Assembly (NCBI GenBank): GCA_014529385.2
Contig: CM043959.1
Location: 57,762,753-57,826,752, forward strand
From: Adiantum capillus-veneris
Taxonomy: Eukaryota; Streptophyta; Polypodiopsida; Polypodiales; Pteridaceae
Length of the DNA: 64,000 bases
Direction: 5' to 3'
In this document: positions 11,660 through 23,000 of the stretch, piece after piece
Position numbering within the stretch: the stretch's first letter is position 1
Layout of the letters: every line of letters begins with the position of its first letter
Position numbers and translations under genes: made by a program
The notes under the pieces: model-generated
Seen by the model: only the letters and a program-made list of their open reading frames with translations
The model's database searches: none
What the model was told of the DNA's origin: nothing

Positions 11660-12160
11660 TTTTGGTCATCCTTCTTCTTGGTTCTTCTTGTTGTTCTTCG
11701 TGCTTTAGCATATCATCTTTAGATTTTGGTTCAGCCATATCTTCAATCTCTTGCTCTGGCACTACTACTTGATCTCCTCTCTCTTGCTCTATTTGTACAT
11801 GTTCTTATCTTTTGTGTTCTCGTTGGGTTGGCTCTTGCATAGTGTCTATTGTCCAAGGTTTTGATGGTAAAATTTCTTCTTGTGTCTTTTCTTGTGTTGC
11901 TTCTTGGATAGGAGAGAGAGGTTTGGTGAAAGTTTGTTGGGATTTTGTTGTGTGGTGGAATAACCCACATCTTTGTCTTTACCTGTTCCATGTGTCTCAT
12001 CATCGCCTTATCTCTCTAGGTCTTCTTGCCCATAAATGGATTTTGAAGATTTGGTACCCACTTATAACCTACATTGGAAAAAATGCCTGATGTCTCATAG
12101 AAACAAAATTTAATAATCCTATCTCCATATCTTTCTATTGCTTGTAGCCATGATGTATGC

Positions 12161-12394
12161 TTACACAGGATGGGTATAGGTAATTGAAGGTAACAAAGAA
12201 AGGAGATTGTGAGCACTAGCTTTGATTTTTGGGTGAAGTTGGTTCTTTGACTTGGGATTGGCCTTTGTTATCCACTTGTATACCAACTTGGTTGGTTGCT
12301 TTGCTTTAGGCCACTTATTTGGCACCCACACCCACTTGGTCTTTGGTGACGGCTCATTGATATATGTACTATGCTTGGGCTTTATTTTGGTCAA
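12161..12394 (-). pseudogene. Basic W-V-P motif region of gypsy C
   Basis: Lys/Pro-rich reading frame containing WVWVPNKWPK and VYKWITKAN. It sits just downstream of the protease-like domain. Gypsy D has the same order, with KWVPK, RWIPK, IWVPK and VWVPK after its protease-like domain (62.6-62.9 kb). This suggests a conserved 3' module rather than chance. Function unknown; it may bind nucleic acid. Confidence 0.45.
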
Positions 12395-12800
12395 TTTGAA
12401 GCCCGTAGGTCTACTTTCTACTCTTCCTTGTTGTAAGAAAATGGTACTTTTAGCTGTCCACCCTTGAGTGTTAGCTCCAAAACTTTTGTATTACAATCTT
12501 GGACAACTTTATATGTCCACATCCATGGAACTCCTAGTACCATATCCTCATTCATATGCTCATGTGAAATGTAGATAAATATGTGTGGGCAAATAAATCC
12601 ATGCACAAAGATATTCAAGTGGATCATGCCCAATGTTCAAGTAAACTCTTTATGACATGCCTTCACTTTAGCTTTGCAGTACTCCAAAGGTTGGGTAGTT
12701 TCCTTTTTGTAAGATAACTTACTACATTAATCCTGGCACCTATATCTAGTAATGTCTTGACTTTGGATCCATCTTTTAGGTCACTATTATCCTTGTATCT
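12395..12800 (-). pseudogene. Aspartic-protease-like domain downstream of gypsy C integrase
   Basis: On the minus strand near 12780-12700 a frame reads VKTLLDIGARINVVS, the retropepsin active-site pattern LLDTGA with T replaced by I. About 50 codons later comes HEHMNEDMVLGVPWM, matching the LG-x-PWM block typical of plant retropepsin-like domains. The two parts are in different frames, so the gene is broken. In known gypsy elements the protease precedes RT; here it follows integrase. Gypsy D shows the same placement in an open frame. Confidence 0.6.
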
Positions 12801-13299
12801 AGTCCATCTATCCATTCATCGTTTGTCTCTACTTCATCCTCTACTAAGGCCTGAGTAAAATGTAGAGTTTGGACTTAAAATATATTGATTTGCATGGTTG
12901 CAGGGATTGGTCACATTGTTGCTTTCCTCTTTAGAGCTAAAATATGAGATTCCTCTCCAGATTTTTTAATGATCTTTTATTGCTTGATCTTGTGTTCTTG
13001 TGCTGCACGCATTATGTCTAAGAGATCATTGCTTAGTGGCATATTATACTTTTGCAAATGACATCCACTAATTTAGCTTTCCATTATTTCTCCATCCAAG
13101 GTGGCCAATTTAACTGCCCTAATTTGTGAAACACTCTCCACGCCTTTTTCTTGAACTTAGGGATGTGTTGCATTAAGAAATAGGATAATACCATATCTCC
13201 TTGCTCGAACAACTTTTTCAACAGATGTGAGCCAAATAGCTATTTTTGTTTCCTTTCTTCCTGAGCATAAATGTGTGCAATAGCTGCTAGTCTTTGCTC

Positions 13300-14090
13300 A
13301 TCTAATTACTTGAAATTTCTAGTCATTCTGGCAGTTCATGACCCATCCACTGTAGTTAATGTGAAACTTTGAGGGTTGGTAGTAAAAACTCCATTAGAAA
13401 TATATCATCAAGTCCGTAGACCAAATTCAAGAGAGTGACATTCAAAGCTATTTTGTATGAAACCCTATAAGCCCATAGAGCTGAATGAAGTTTCATCTCC
13501 CATTATATTCATCCAAAGCTTACAATCTTCATAAGTAGAGAGCCAAGGATTTTGTTTGTATGCTCTTCCTTTCCACTTGCCTAAGGATGATAGGGTACGG
13601 ATTTGTTATGGATAACGATAAAATTGTTTAATAAGTTCTTTATCACCTCATTAAGGAAATGTATCCCTCAATCACTCACGAGCTCAATAAGAAGTGCATA
13701 TCGAGTGAATATATATTTGTACAAAAATGCAATTGTGGTTCATGCATTGTTCTTCCTAGTGACTCTAGCTTCTGTACACTTGGTCAAATAATCAATGGCT
13801 ACAATAATCTATTGTGCCTGAGTTGTATAAGGAGGTGGTTGTATAGGACCAACAAATTCTATACCTCATTTAACAAATTCTCTTACTCCCATCTTTGATT
13901 GCAATGGTGTGCTATACTCTCTCGTTGGAATTTTATCTCTCTGACAAGAGTCACATCTTTTAATAAATTCTTTCGCATCTACAAAAAGAGTTGGCCACCA
14001 TATGCCAACCATCAATATTTCTCTATCCGTAGTTTTGTGAGAGATATGGCCCCTCTCTAGACTTGCATATTCTTTCTCCAAGATAGGAAT
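13300..14090 (-). pseudogene. gypsy C integrase (decayed)
   Basis: Minus-strand integrase. The zinc-binding region (H...WWPTLFVDAKEFIKRCDSCQR) is at 13866-14081, then a core with IEFVGPIQPP, IIVAIDYLTK and ELVSD followed by a stop where NG is expected. PYHPKASGKEEHTNKI follows, retaining the acidic residue. Several stops interrupt it. It is closely similar in order and wording to gypsy D integrase at 60.8-61.6 kb. Confidence 0.8.
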
Positions 14091-14759
14091 GTACTCATCC
14101 TGTTAGCACACAATCTGAGCTATTAGTCCTTTCCTCTCCTACATAGCTATTGACCAATTAAGGTATAATTTTCAGCCTTTGTTTTGATTTCTCTTTGTCT
14201 TCATTTACTCATGTACTCAACAAGGGGTTTTCTATTTAGCAGGCACTCCACCAAATATGTACTCCACTTGGGTGCAATATATATCTAGAACAAAGTTTGA
14301 TGTGGTTGCGCTACCCTTTTTTGCATTGGGAGAAGTTCTCCACATAGGCATGAACATCTCTTTTAATGTTTGGCCAGTAAACCCCTAACCACATAATTCA
14401 TATCATTTTTTGGTCTTTGGAAAAATTTGTATGAGCTTGACTCAGGTAGTTGGCTCTCTCCTCTAGGCTTATTCACAATAGTAGAATTTCATCCTTGTTC
14501 TTTTGATACAGTCTCCCTACCAACAATTAATAGATAGACGACTACTCAATCACCTGTAGTGTAAGAGACAATGGAATCTGTGAATCTACTTGTGTGATAG
14601 TCATCAAAGGACTAGATCCTCTAGCCATCTAGGAATCATCTCTACTAAGAATTAATATGCATCTGCTAGGTTGTCATCAACCTCCTTGGAAATTTCTCTT
14701 GAGGTGATTCTAGATAGGTTACCTATTCATTGATGTGTGGTGTCCTTTTTAACAAACAC

Positions 14760-15210
14760 TATAAAAGTAGAGCCCGGTGGTCCACAAAGAAGCCACTCAT
14801 TTGTTAATAAGTAGTGCTTGAACTTCCTAATCGCATAGACCATGCCATGTCCTTCTCTCTCAATCGTGGTATAATTCCTTTTAGTTGTATTCAACTACTT
14901 GCTAGCATATGAGATAGGAGAATCCATTGTTCCCTCTCCTAGTTGTACTAATATGCTACCAATAGCAAATTTTGAAGCATCAACATGCACATGGAAAATT
15001 TTGTTCCAGTCTTGAGTCTTCAAAAAAAGTGATAAAAACAAAGATTGTTGAAGATTTTGGAATGACTCTTCACACTCATCAATCAACAAAAATGAGTGAT
15101 AAGGCCATAGATGGACTTTGCAACATCGTATATATAGATAAATCTTTGATAGTATCTAGAATGTCTCATAAATGCTTGAACTTACCTGACATTTCTTGGT
15201 GTGGGCATTT
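14760..15210 (-). pseudogene. gypsy C RT thumb and RNase H (decayed)
   Basis: Minus-strand frame with DECEESFQNLQQSL, FHVHVDASKFAIGSILVQ, PISYASK, then NYTTIEREGHGMVYAIRKF and HYLLTNE: the RT thumb/RNase H of Ty3/gypsy. Its upstream part continues on the other side of copia-1, where the RT frame EKVEILL joins directly onto KCPHQEMSGK. Confidence 0.8.
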
Positions 15211-15215
15211 TAACA

Positions 15216-15442
15216 TGTTACCATATACATGTGGTAGTGATGTGTGTAAACACACTAGGACCGCCGGGGCATTTTTCCCCTCTTTAGGAGGTTTTTTCCC
15301 CCGTGCATTGTATATACGCCCATCACTCTAGGGCTATCTATCTTTCCATTGCACACTAAGTAACACACTCTCTATTGTGTGCCTTGAGCTTCCTTCATCG
15401 TCTCCAAGATGTGTGTGTTTCTCTGCAACCCTAATTCCAACA
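15216..15442 (+). repeat. Copia-1 5' LTR
   Basis: TGTTACC...CCAACA, 227 bp. The PBS follows after two bases. Confidence 0.93.
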
Positions 15443-15444
15443 AT

Positions 15445-15456
15445 TGGTATCAGAGC
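15445..15456 (+). other. Copia-1 primer-binding site (initiator tRNA-Met)
   Basis: TGGTATCAGAGC, complementary to the 3' end of plant initiator tRNA-Met, two bases after the LTR. Confidence 0.92.
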
Positions 15457-15804
15457 AGGTCACGTCCTCCTGGGCTTAGTCGCCAGCTGCTCCAGCACAC
15501 GCCTACTTACTTTATCCGATTTCAGTGAGCTTTGGCAAGCGTTCGCAGGTCGACAAATATTTTGGGCGAGCTCGTAGAGCTCGATCTGCTCAGAATTTTG
15601 ATTTGGGCTCATTTCGGCCTCCGTTTCCACTACATGCAGTACTGCACATGCTATTTCGTCATTTTGTGCAAAATTTCTCTCAGTGCCGATTTTTGCATAA
15701 CAGGTGTCGTATAGTCTTCTACGGTTTGTGCTATATAGCACAGGTTGTTCCCGCTCAGTTTCTCCTATTTTCGGGCAGTTTTCACATCAGCTGCAACATT
15801 TATC

Positions 15805-16915
15805 ATGGCTGACAACAACAACACAGATGTGTTCAAGATGCTTGCTGCTGCTAAGGACAGGTTGGATGGGGATAACTACCCTATTTGGGCTTATATGATG
15901 CAACATGTTCTTGTGTCAAAGGGTGTCTGGAACATTGTGCAGGGCATTGATGTACGTCCTGGTTCTGAGGATGTAGGCGATGTTGAGGATGTTGCAGGTC
16001 TTGCTGCAAGGATTGTAGCTGTTAGAGTTGTTTTGCCTATGATAGAACAAGCTCGTTGGGATGTTAAGGATGCGCAGGCTCATGCATTGATTGCGTTGTC
16101 TGTGAAGCGCACCATTGTTCCTCACATCCGTTCAGCAAAATCTGCAAAACAGGCTTGGGATATTTTGGCTGGTCTTTATGCAAGTCGTAATGAGGCTAAA
16201 ATTGCTTTGCTGCATAAAGAGCTGGAGTCGAAGATTATGCATGAGGAAGATGATATGGACACTTTCCTTGCTAGTGTCAAGGATATCAATGAGCAACTTA
16301 TTTCTGCAGGAGGTGAAGTCATTTCAGACAGTTCCCTTGTGCAGACTGTTCTTGATGCCTTACCACATTCTTACCAAACTTTTGCTAGTACTTGGAGACT
16401 GATGACCCAAGGAAATCCTGAAGTTGTCAAGTTTGATGCATTATGCACATTGTTATTGCAAGAGTCACTTTCTAGAAAAAACAAGACTAGGAAGCGTGCA
16501 GTTGAACAGGCTTTTATTGCTTCTCAAAGAAAGGGTGGTAACAGTAATGCAGCCACTTCTTATGGTTCTGCTGCGAGTGGCAAAAATTTTGTTCCTAATT
16601 CTTATGCTGGCAGAAACTTGTCTGAAAATTCTGGTGATAAGGGCAAAAAGAAGATGTGTTGCCATTATTGTAAAGCTAATGAACACTTGATCAAGTCGTG
16701 TCCTAAGTTGAAGGCCAAAGAGGCTAAGAAGAAAGAGAGTGGTTCCACTGCAAATGTTGGTTCCAATACAAATGCAGCCATTGTTGAGTCTTCTGTGAAA
16801 GGAGACTGTGTCGTTGATGTTGATGCAGAATGGGCTTTTAGTGCAGAGTGCACTTACAATCCTACTGTCCATGATGCATGCTTGTCAGTTGCTGCAAATT
16901 CACATGTGTGGTATA
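15805..16915 (+). pseudogene. copia-1 gag
   Basis: ATG at 15805 opens a copia gag: DRLDGDNYPIWAYMM (UBN2 region), SAKQAWDILAGLY, ELESKIMHEEDDMDTFL, then a basic linker and a CCHC zinc knuckle CCHYCKANEHLIKSC near 16655-16700. This part is open to the protease junction, where a one-base deletion (or two-base insertion) at about 16915 shifts the frame. It is fused to pol as in other copia elements; the frame runs on to 17160 only as a shifted shadow. Confidence 0.88.
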
Positions 16916-17302
16916 TTTCGAAAGTGGTGCTACAAAGCACATTACCTCACATCGTGAATTGTTTACCTCTCTCGAGTCTGTCCCTCATGGGAATTCTGTC
17001 ACTTGTGCCAACAATGCCTCTTATCCAATTCAGGGAGCTGGAAAGATTGTGCTCACTGCTGCTAATGGCAGTTCCTTCACACTTTTTGATGCACTTTATG
17101 TACCTAGGATCAAGAAGAATCTCTTGTCTGTATCCGCACTTGCTAGACTTGGACTTGTAGTGTGGATGATAGATGTACAGTTCATGATCTCAGTTTTGGT
17201 GATGGAATTATTGCATTTGGGCTTTTGTGCCGTGGGCTGTATAAGCTCACTTTGTATGACAAGTGTGGACAAAATTTTGCAAATGCTGTTGCAGATTCAA
17301 GG
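16916..17302 (+). pseudogene. copia-1 protease and start of pre-integrase domain
   Basis: The protease active site reads YFESGATKHI, where copia proteases have DSGA: the catalytic Asp is replaced by Glu. It continues with ELFTSLESVPHG, GAGKIVLTAANGS and LYVPRIKKNLLSVSAL. A second frameshift at about 17160 leads to the pre-integrase segment GDGIIAFGLLCRGLYKLTLYD. The coding is cut at 17302 by the solo LTR and resumes at 18902 in frame (ADSR|AISDAKLWH). Confidence 0.85.
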
Positions 17303-18896
17303 TGTCATAATAATCAATATCTAATTCTCCTAAATGATTTTCTCATATTAAACTGATCATTTAATGTGGGGAAGTGCCAAGGGAGAAAAAGCTAGAATAT
17401 TGGTTAAGTTAGCAGACCGGTCACAGTAGGGATCCAAAGGAGGGAAAATAGGGATCCAAAGGGGGGGGCCATCTGCAAAGGAACCATGTGAAACAATGGG
17501 CCAAAAAGACCCTAAGGTTCAGCCCATTAAGACTTCCAAAATGCTAAGGTTCCAAAATTCAAAGGTTGTGTCCAAAGGTTAACCCTAGGGAAAAATTGGA
17601 TGCTTAGTGTGAGCTCAAAAAGTCTTTGCATATCCCTACATGGGAGGGGGCGAGCCCCAAAGCTAGGGGATGAGAGAGAAAGCCACACACACACACACAG
17701 GCTCCCTTTGCACAAAGGGAATGAGGGACACATGTCAGCTCCCTAGGCCAAATGCCCACAAGGTGTGCCCAATTCCTATTGGAAGACCCTTGAAGTGGAC
17801 CAATGAGAATTAAGCTAGAGTAAATCTAGTTTAATTAATTTAAAAACATTTAATAAAAGAAACCAATAAGAATTAAGTGTCCTAGAAGACTATTGGGCAG
17901 TCTCCCAAGGGGTCCAATGAGCATTCAGGAGCCCCATGGCTTGCCTGATTCCTATTGGCCAGGAGGCAAAGGGGTCCAATGAGAGTTTAGTTTAATTATT
18001 TAATTATCTAAAGCTCTCACAAAAGGGGAAAGGGGGACACATGTCAGAAGGCTATCACTTATGCTGCTTAATTCCTATTGGCTTGACCTGGGGAGGTCCA
18101 ATGAGGAAAAAGCCAGCCTAACTTAGCAGCTAGGGCTCGCCCAAGAGAGAGGGGGGGCTGATTTTTGCTGGGCATTCACTCTCACACTCTCACACTTGAC
18201 CATGTGTGAAGGGAAAAATACTCTATCTCCTCCCAAGCTTTAATGGAGAGCTCATCACCTACTCCAAGCTCGTGAGATAGAAGCCTACATCAACACTCTC
18301 TTGGCATGTGGATGCAAATCCAACCAAGAGCCAAGCTTCAATGCATGCTCATCTTCTCTACCAAGCTAATTACTAAGCTAAGCTATGCTAATATGAGTGA
18401 TTATGTGAGGAGATGTACTTCTTTCTCGTAAGATACTTCTTTTTCCTCTCAATCTACTCTCATACCCTGCTAGCTCTCACCATCTTCGAAGGTGTGTGAG
18501 GTCTTGGGTCTGAGAACGGGGATAATTCAAGTTGTGTTTGATTAAGTGTTTTGCTTGGTGTATGAAGCTTCCATCTTCATTGCACTAGCTAGTCTTGAAG
18601 GAACACAAAGAATTGTATTGTACAATGTCTCTCTTGATGGGAGAAACCATAATACAAAGCCTTTTGGAGGGGGGACCGGCTCCATGCAAATCCGGTCCTC
18701 AACTGTTGTCAATAGCTTAATTGCTCTCTCTTTTGAAAGTATTGTCGATGCTATCTAACTAGGTGTTATGCTTTTTGTTGCTCTCTCCACCCAAGCACTC
18801 TTGTAATTCTCATTAGGAATCTATTCTAATGAAATTCCCACTATGTTCATGCTAATTTCCGCTACAAATGAGATTTTAGGCCATTAAAATGTTACA
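17303..18896. mobile_element. Solo LTR (1594 bp) nested in copia-1
   Basis: Begins TGTCATAA and ends TGTTACA, flanked by the perfect 5-bp duplication CAAGG (17298-17302 and 18897-18901). Removing it with one duplication restores the copia-1 frame exactly. No coding sequence. It contains TTCCTATTGG motifs (17771, 17948, 18069), CCAATGAG motifs and a short CA run near 17690. No full-length relative is present, so the element family and strand are unknown. Confidence 0.9.
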
Positions 18897-18901
18897 CAAG
18901 G

Positions 18902-19313
18902 GCTATTTCAGATGCAAAACTTTGGCATGCATGTTTTGGTCATCTGAATTTTGCCAGTTTGTTGCATTTGTAGAAATCTGATATGGTTGCTTCTTTGCCG
19001 CCTCTTAAAGCACCTGTCAAACATGTCTGTGAAGGCTGTATTTTGGGTAAGATGCAGCATTCTAAATTTCCAAAGGATGGTTCAGTTCGGGCCACATGCA
19101 GGTTGCAGCTTGTGCATAGTGATGTTTGTGGGCCCATGCAAACTCCGTCCTTGGGCAATTACCTGTACTTCATGACTTTCATTGATGATTACTCCAGGCA
19201 TGCATGAGTATTTCCGCTTAAAGCAAAGTCCAAAGTTTTTATGTGCTTCAAACAATTTCTGGCTATGGTTGAAAATGTCTCAAAATGTACTATGAGCACC
19301 CTTCGTTCCGATC

Positions 19314-19347
<34 letters not shown>

Positions 19348-20024
19348 ATATGTCTCATGAATTCAATGCATTTCTGGCTAGTCGTGGGATAAAACACCAA
19401 TGTACATTGCCTTATACACCTCAACAAAATGGTGTTGCTCAGAGGAAAAACAGGTCACTGACGGAAATGGCATGATGTATGGGCAAAAGTCAAGCTTTGC
19501 CGCATTATTTTTGTCTTGAGTCCATCATGGGTGCCACTTATGTACTTAACAGGTGTCCTACGAAAGCTTTGCAGTCTATTACTCCATATGAAGCATGGCA
19601 TGATATAAAGCCTTCTATTGAGCACATAGGTGTTTTTGGCTGTTTGGCATATGCTTTGGTGCCACAAGTACAACGCAGAAAATTGGATGATAAGGCTGTC
19701 AAATGTATTTTTGTTGGTTATAGTGCTGAAAGCAAAGGTTACAGGTTGTATCATCCGCAAACAAAACGTATTCTGGTTTCTCGGGATGTAGTGTTTGTGG
19801 AAGATTCTGTTCAGCCGTTGCTATCATGTACTAGAGACAGTAATGTAAGCTCCCATGATATTTATGACACTTTGTTGCCTCTTTTCAGTGGTGGAAATAC
19901 GAATGTAAGTTCCAATGAGGCAAATGTACAGCCTATTGGGGTTTCTGAAAATGTTCTAGATCAGCCTATTACTGATGCAGATGTACATGATGTACTTGAT
20001 GAGGAAAGGGCTGAAAATGAGTAG
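18902..20024 (+). pseudogene. copia-1 integrase (broken)
   Basis: Integrase zinc-binding region (LWHACFGHLNF, CEGCILGKMQ) and core (LVHSDVCGPMQTPS, FIDDYSR, LRSDRG, NGVAQRKNRS) of copia type. Breaks: TAG after LLHL at about 18973, TGA at 19205-19207 in place of a conserved Trp codon, a 31-base G run replacing the RGGEY codons, a TGA after TEMA at about 19472, and TAG at 20022-20024. The C-terminal part (PYEAWHDIKPSIEHIGVFGC, KCIFVGYSAESKGYRLYHP) is open. Confidence 0.88.
19316..19346 (+). repeat. Homopolymer G31 in copia-1 integrase
   Basis: Thirty-one consecutive G bases at the codons for the conserved RGGEY of copia integrase. It seems to have grown from a GGGGGTGAG-like start and destroys the frame. 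Confidence 0.9.
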
Positions 20025-21727
20025 GCTAGAGGTATGCCAAAGTGGATGGTGCACACTTTGCGTGACAGTAAATTGGATGCACCTTTGTCTAGTCGTACTC
20101 GTTCAGGCTCTTGCCATGCATCTTATGCATCAGATTGTTATGATTTGGCCGTGTCTAGCTTAGATGATGTTGAGGAGCCTTTGTCTTTTGATGAAGCACA
20201 TAATTCAAAAAATTGGATGGCTACCATGCAATCAGAATATGATGCACTTATAGAAAATGACACATGGACTTTATGTGATTTGCCTCCTAGCAAAAAGGTC
20301 ATTGGTACGAAGTGGGTTTACAAGTTGAAATGCAAGCTGGATGGTGAGATCGATCGCCATAAGGCTCGACTTGTTGCAAAGGGTTATGCACAGCAAAAAG
20401 GCATTGATTATGAAGACACTTTTTCTCCCACTTGTCGTATGACTACTGTGCATTTTCTATGTGCATTGGCAGCCCATTTTGGTTGGGATGTACATCAATC
20501 AGACATTATTACTGCTTTCTTGAATGGTGACATATTTGAGGAAGTCTATGTAACGCAGCCTCGCGGTTTTGTCATAAAAGGACAAGATGACAAAGTGTGC
20601 AGATGTAAGAAGGCTTTGTATGGGTTGAAGCAATCTCTTCGTGCTTGGTATGAGAAAGCTGACACTCATTTGGTTAAACAAGGCTTTCGTAACAGTCCAA
20701 CAGAAAGCACATTGTATGTAAAACGTGAGGGTGATGTACTTCTCATTGTGGTTCTTTATGTCGATGATTTGCTGATCACTGGACCAAATGAGAGACATAT
20801 TGCTGAGTTTAAGGCTGATTTGAATGCTACTTTCAAGATGAAAGATTTGGGACTGTTGCATAATTACTTGGGTATACAGTTTAAGCAGTGTGATGGTGGT
20901 ATTGCCTTATGTCAGAAAAGTTACATAGAGACATTGCTATGTAAGTTTGGACTTGAGGATTGCAAACCTATTGCCATTCCCATGGAAACAGGTTTGAAGT
21001 TGAGTCTACATGATGCTGGCGATGCTGCTGATGTCACTCTTTATCAAACTGTTGTTGGCTGCCTCATTTATGTATGCAACACAAGGCCAGATATTCAGTT
21101 TGCAGTGTCACAGGTCAGCAAATTTATACATAGCCCAGGGTCTAAGAATTGGCAGGCTGTCAAGAGGACTTTCCGCCACCTTAGTGGCACTTTACATCTT
21201 GGCTTGTTTTATCCCAAGGGGGGATCATTGCCGCCAGACTTACATGCTTTTTCGGACTCAGATTGGGTTGGTTGTTTTGACACGCCAGTGTCCACAAGTG
21301 GTTTTCGTTTCATGCTTGGCAGTTCATGTATATCATGGTTGAGCAAGAAGCAACCTATTGTGTCCACTTCGAGTTGTGAGACTGAGTACAGGGCAGTCTT
21401 CACAGCTATGATTGAGTGTGTATGGATCAGACGCCTTATGGGGCTGATTTGGGTGTTGGACAGGACACTACCAACACTATCTACACTGACAGTCAGAGGG
21501 CATTGGGAGTTGCGAGGAACCCAGTTTTTCATGCTCGCACAAAGCACATTGAGGTGCATTACCACTATGTCAGGGATAGGCTCTCAGCAGGAGAGATCAA
21601 CTTGGCTTATGTGCCAACACAGGACAACCTTGCAGATCTTTTCACAAAAGCATTGTCTCATGAGAAGCTTGAAGCTTTCCGCAAAGCTTTGGGTTTACTC
21701 CCCTTTGTGGACTTGTCATGTCCTTAG
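20025..21727 (+). pseudogene. copia-1 reverse transcriptase and RNase H (frameshifted)
   Basis: RVT_2 reverse transcriptase: NDTWTLCDLPPSKKVIGTKW, KARLVAKGYAQQKGIDYEDT, HQSDIITAFLNGD (first catalytic Asp) and VVLYVDDLLI (YVDD box). RNase H then reads DSDWVGCFDTPVSTSG and SSCETEYRAV. At about 21435-21450 extra G bases shift the last part (TDSQRALGVARNPVFHARTK, DLFTKALS) into the frame ending at 21727. The upstream TAG at 20022 separates it from integrase. The purine tract and LTR follow within 65 bp. Confidence 0.9.
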
Positions 21728-21790
21728 GGCATGGCACTTCCCTTTACTCATGTGCCAACTCTCGTTCACCGCATCACTCTAGGGGGGATT

Positions 21791-22017
21791 TGTTACCATA
21801 TACATGTGGTAGTGATGTGTGTGAACACACTAGGACCACCAGGGCATTTTTTCCCTCTTTAGGAGGTTTTTTCCCCCGTGCATTGTATATACGCCCATCA
21901 CTCTAGGGCTATCTATCTTTCCATTGCACACTAAGTAACACACTCTCTATTGTGTGCCTTGAGCTTCCTTCGTCTTCTCCAAGCTGTGTGTGTTTCTCTG
22001 CAACCCTAATTCCAACA
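21791..22017 (+). repeat. Copia-1 3' LTR
   Basis: 227 bp, same length as the 5' LTR with seven substitutions. The purine run AGGGGGGATT lies directly before it. Confidence 0.93.
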
Positions 22018-22022
22018 TAGCA

Positions 22023-23000
22023 ATATTTCCACCTTTTCTATATCTTTTATAATGCCACTTTTTGAGATAATATCTCTAAGAATTTTGCCTTATCTAGCCA
22101 TGAATACATGTTTTTTAGGATTTAGAGAAATCTTATGCAAACAACGTTTCTTAAAGACACACTTGAAGTGCTCAAAATGGTCTTCTCTTTTAAAAAAATA
22201 CGCACAAAGATCATCCATATAAACTTCTAAGAAGTTTCTTAGGTATCCTTTGAAAACATGGCTCATTACTAATTAGCCTTTGGAATGTTGTTGATGCATT
22301 TGGGGTGCATTTGTCAGACCCAAATGCATGACTCTATAAGCAAATATTCCCCATTTCATGGCAAAAGCTATTTTGTGTTGATTTTTAGGATCAATGACTA
22401 GCTAATTGTAAATAGAGAACCCATCTAAGAAGATGTAAGCTTCTTTTCTAGCCACTCTCTCCAAGACACGATCCGTGATAGAGAGATGATAGTTTTCTTG
22501 TATAGTTGCCACATTCACCTTCTTAAGGTTTACACACACAATGTTCATTTTCCATTTTTTTGCCTTGGTTGAGTGTGAGCTGTCCACGTCAAATCTATTA
22601 CATTATTGTCCTCCGAACAATAAATTGTGACTGGTGGGGTTATCAATCAATATGCATTTTAGAGGTTTAGCATCTACTTGGCCATACCCTTCTAAATCTA
22701 ATATTAGTGGTCCACCTTTAGTGGTCATGTTTGGAATCAGTATGTTGACTTATAAACCCCATTTTTCCACAATATAAGGATCTTTGATCTTTAGATAACT
22801 ACACTCTATTTTGGTCCATGTAGAAGGTATTCTATTTGTTGGCTCTAACCTCCTCCTTGAATTGAATAGTGTGATCATCAACTCTAACCACATACTCTTT
22901 ATTGGGATCCAAATTAATATGAGCCCCATGCTTGTTGTTGTAGAAGGTTAATATGTGTTTGAACCTGAAAGAGGTTCCAATCCTCGAGTGAGGATAGAGA
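22023..23000 (-). pseudogene. gypsy C reverse transcriptase, N-terminal part (decayed)
   Basis: Minus-strand RT: KKWKMNIVCVNLKKVN, LSITDRVLERVARKEAYIFL and DGFSIYN near 22400-22590, the catalytic YMDD box at 22210-22221 (VYMDDLCAYFF), then ISLNPKKHVF and KVEILL up to the copia-1 insertion. Upstream (about 22850-23000) a readable but unrecognised stretch includes INLDPNKEYVVRVDD. A stop (MAR*GKIL) and frame changes show it is dead. Confidence 0.8.

Larger units (their letters stand above)
15216..22017 (+). mobile_element. Copia-1 LTR retrotransposon (broken, with nested solo LTR)
   Basis: 227-bp LTRs at both ends (7 substitutions between them, about 3%), initiator-Met PBS, a purine tract before the 3' LTR, and gag-pol in plus orientation. 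Flanks TAACA (15211-15215) and TAGCA (22018-22022) match at 4 of 5 bases, a likely target duplication. It inserted in the RT of minus-strand gypsy C, whose frame is continuous if copia-1 is removed. Without the nested solo LTR it is about 5.2 kb, normal for copia. Confidence 0.93.
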
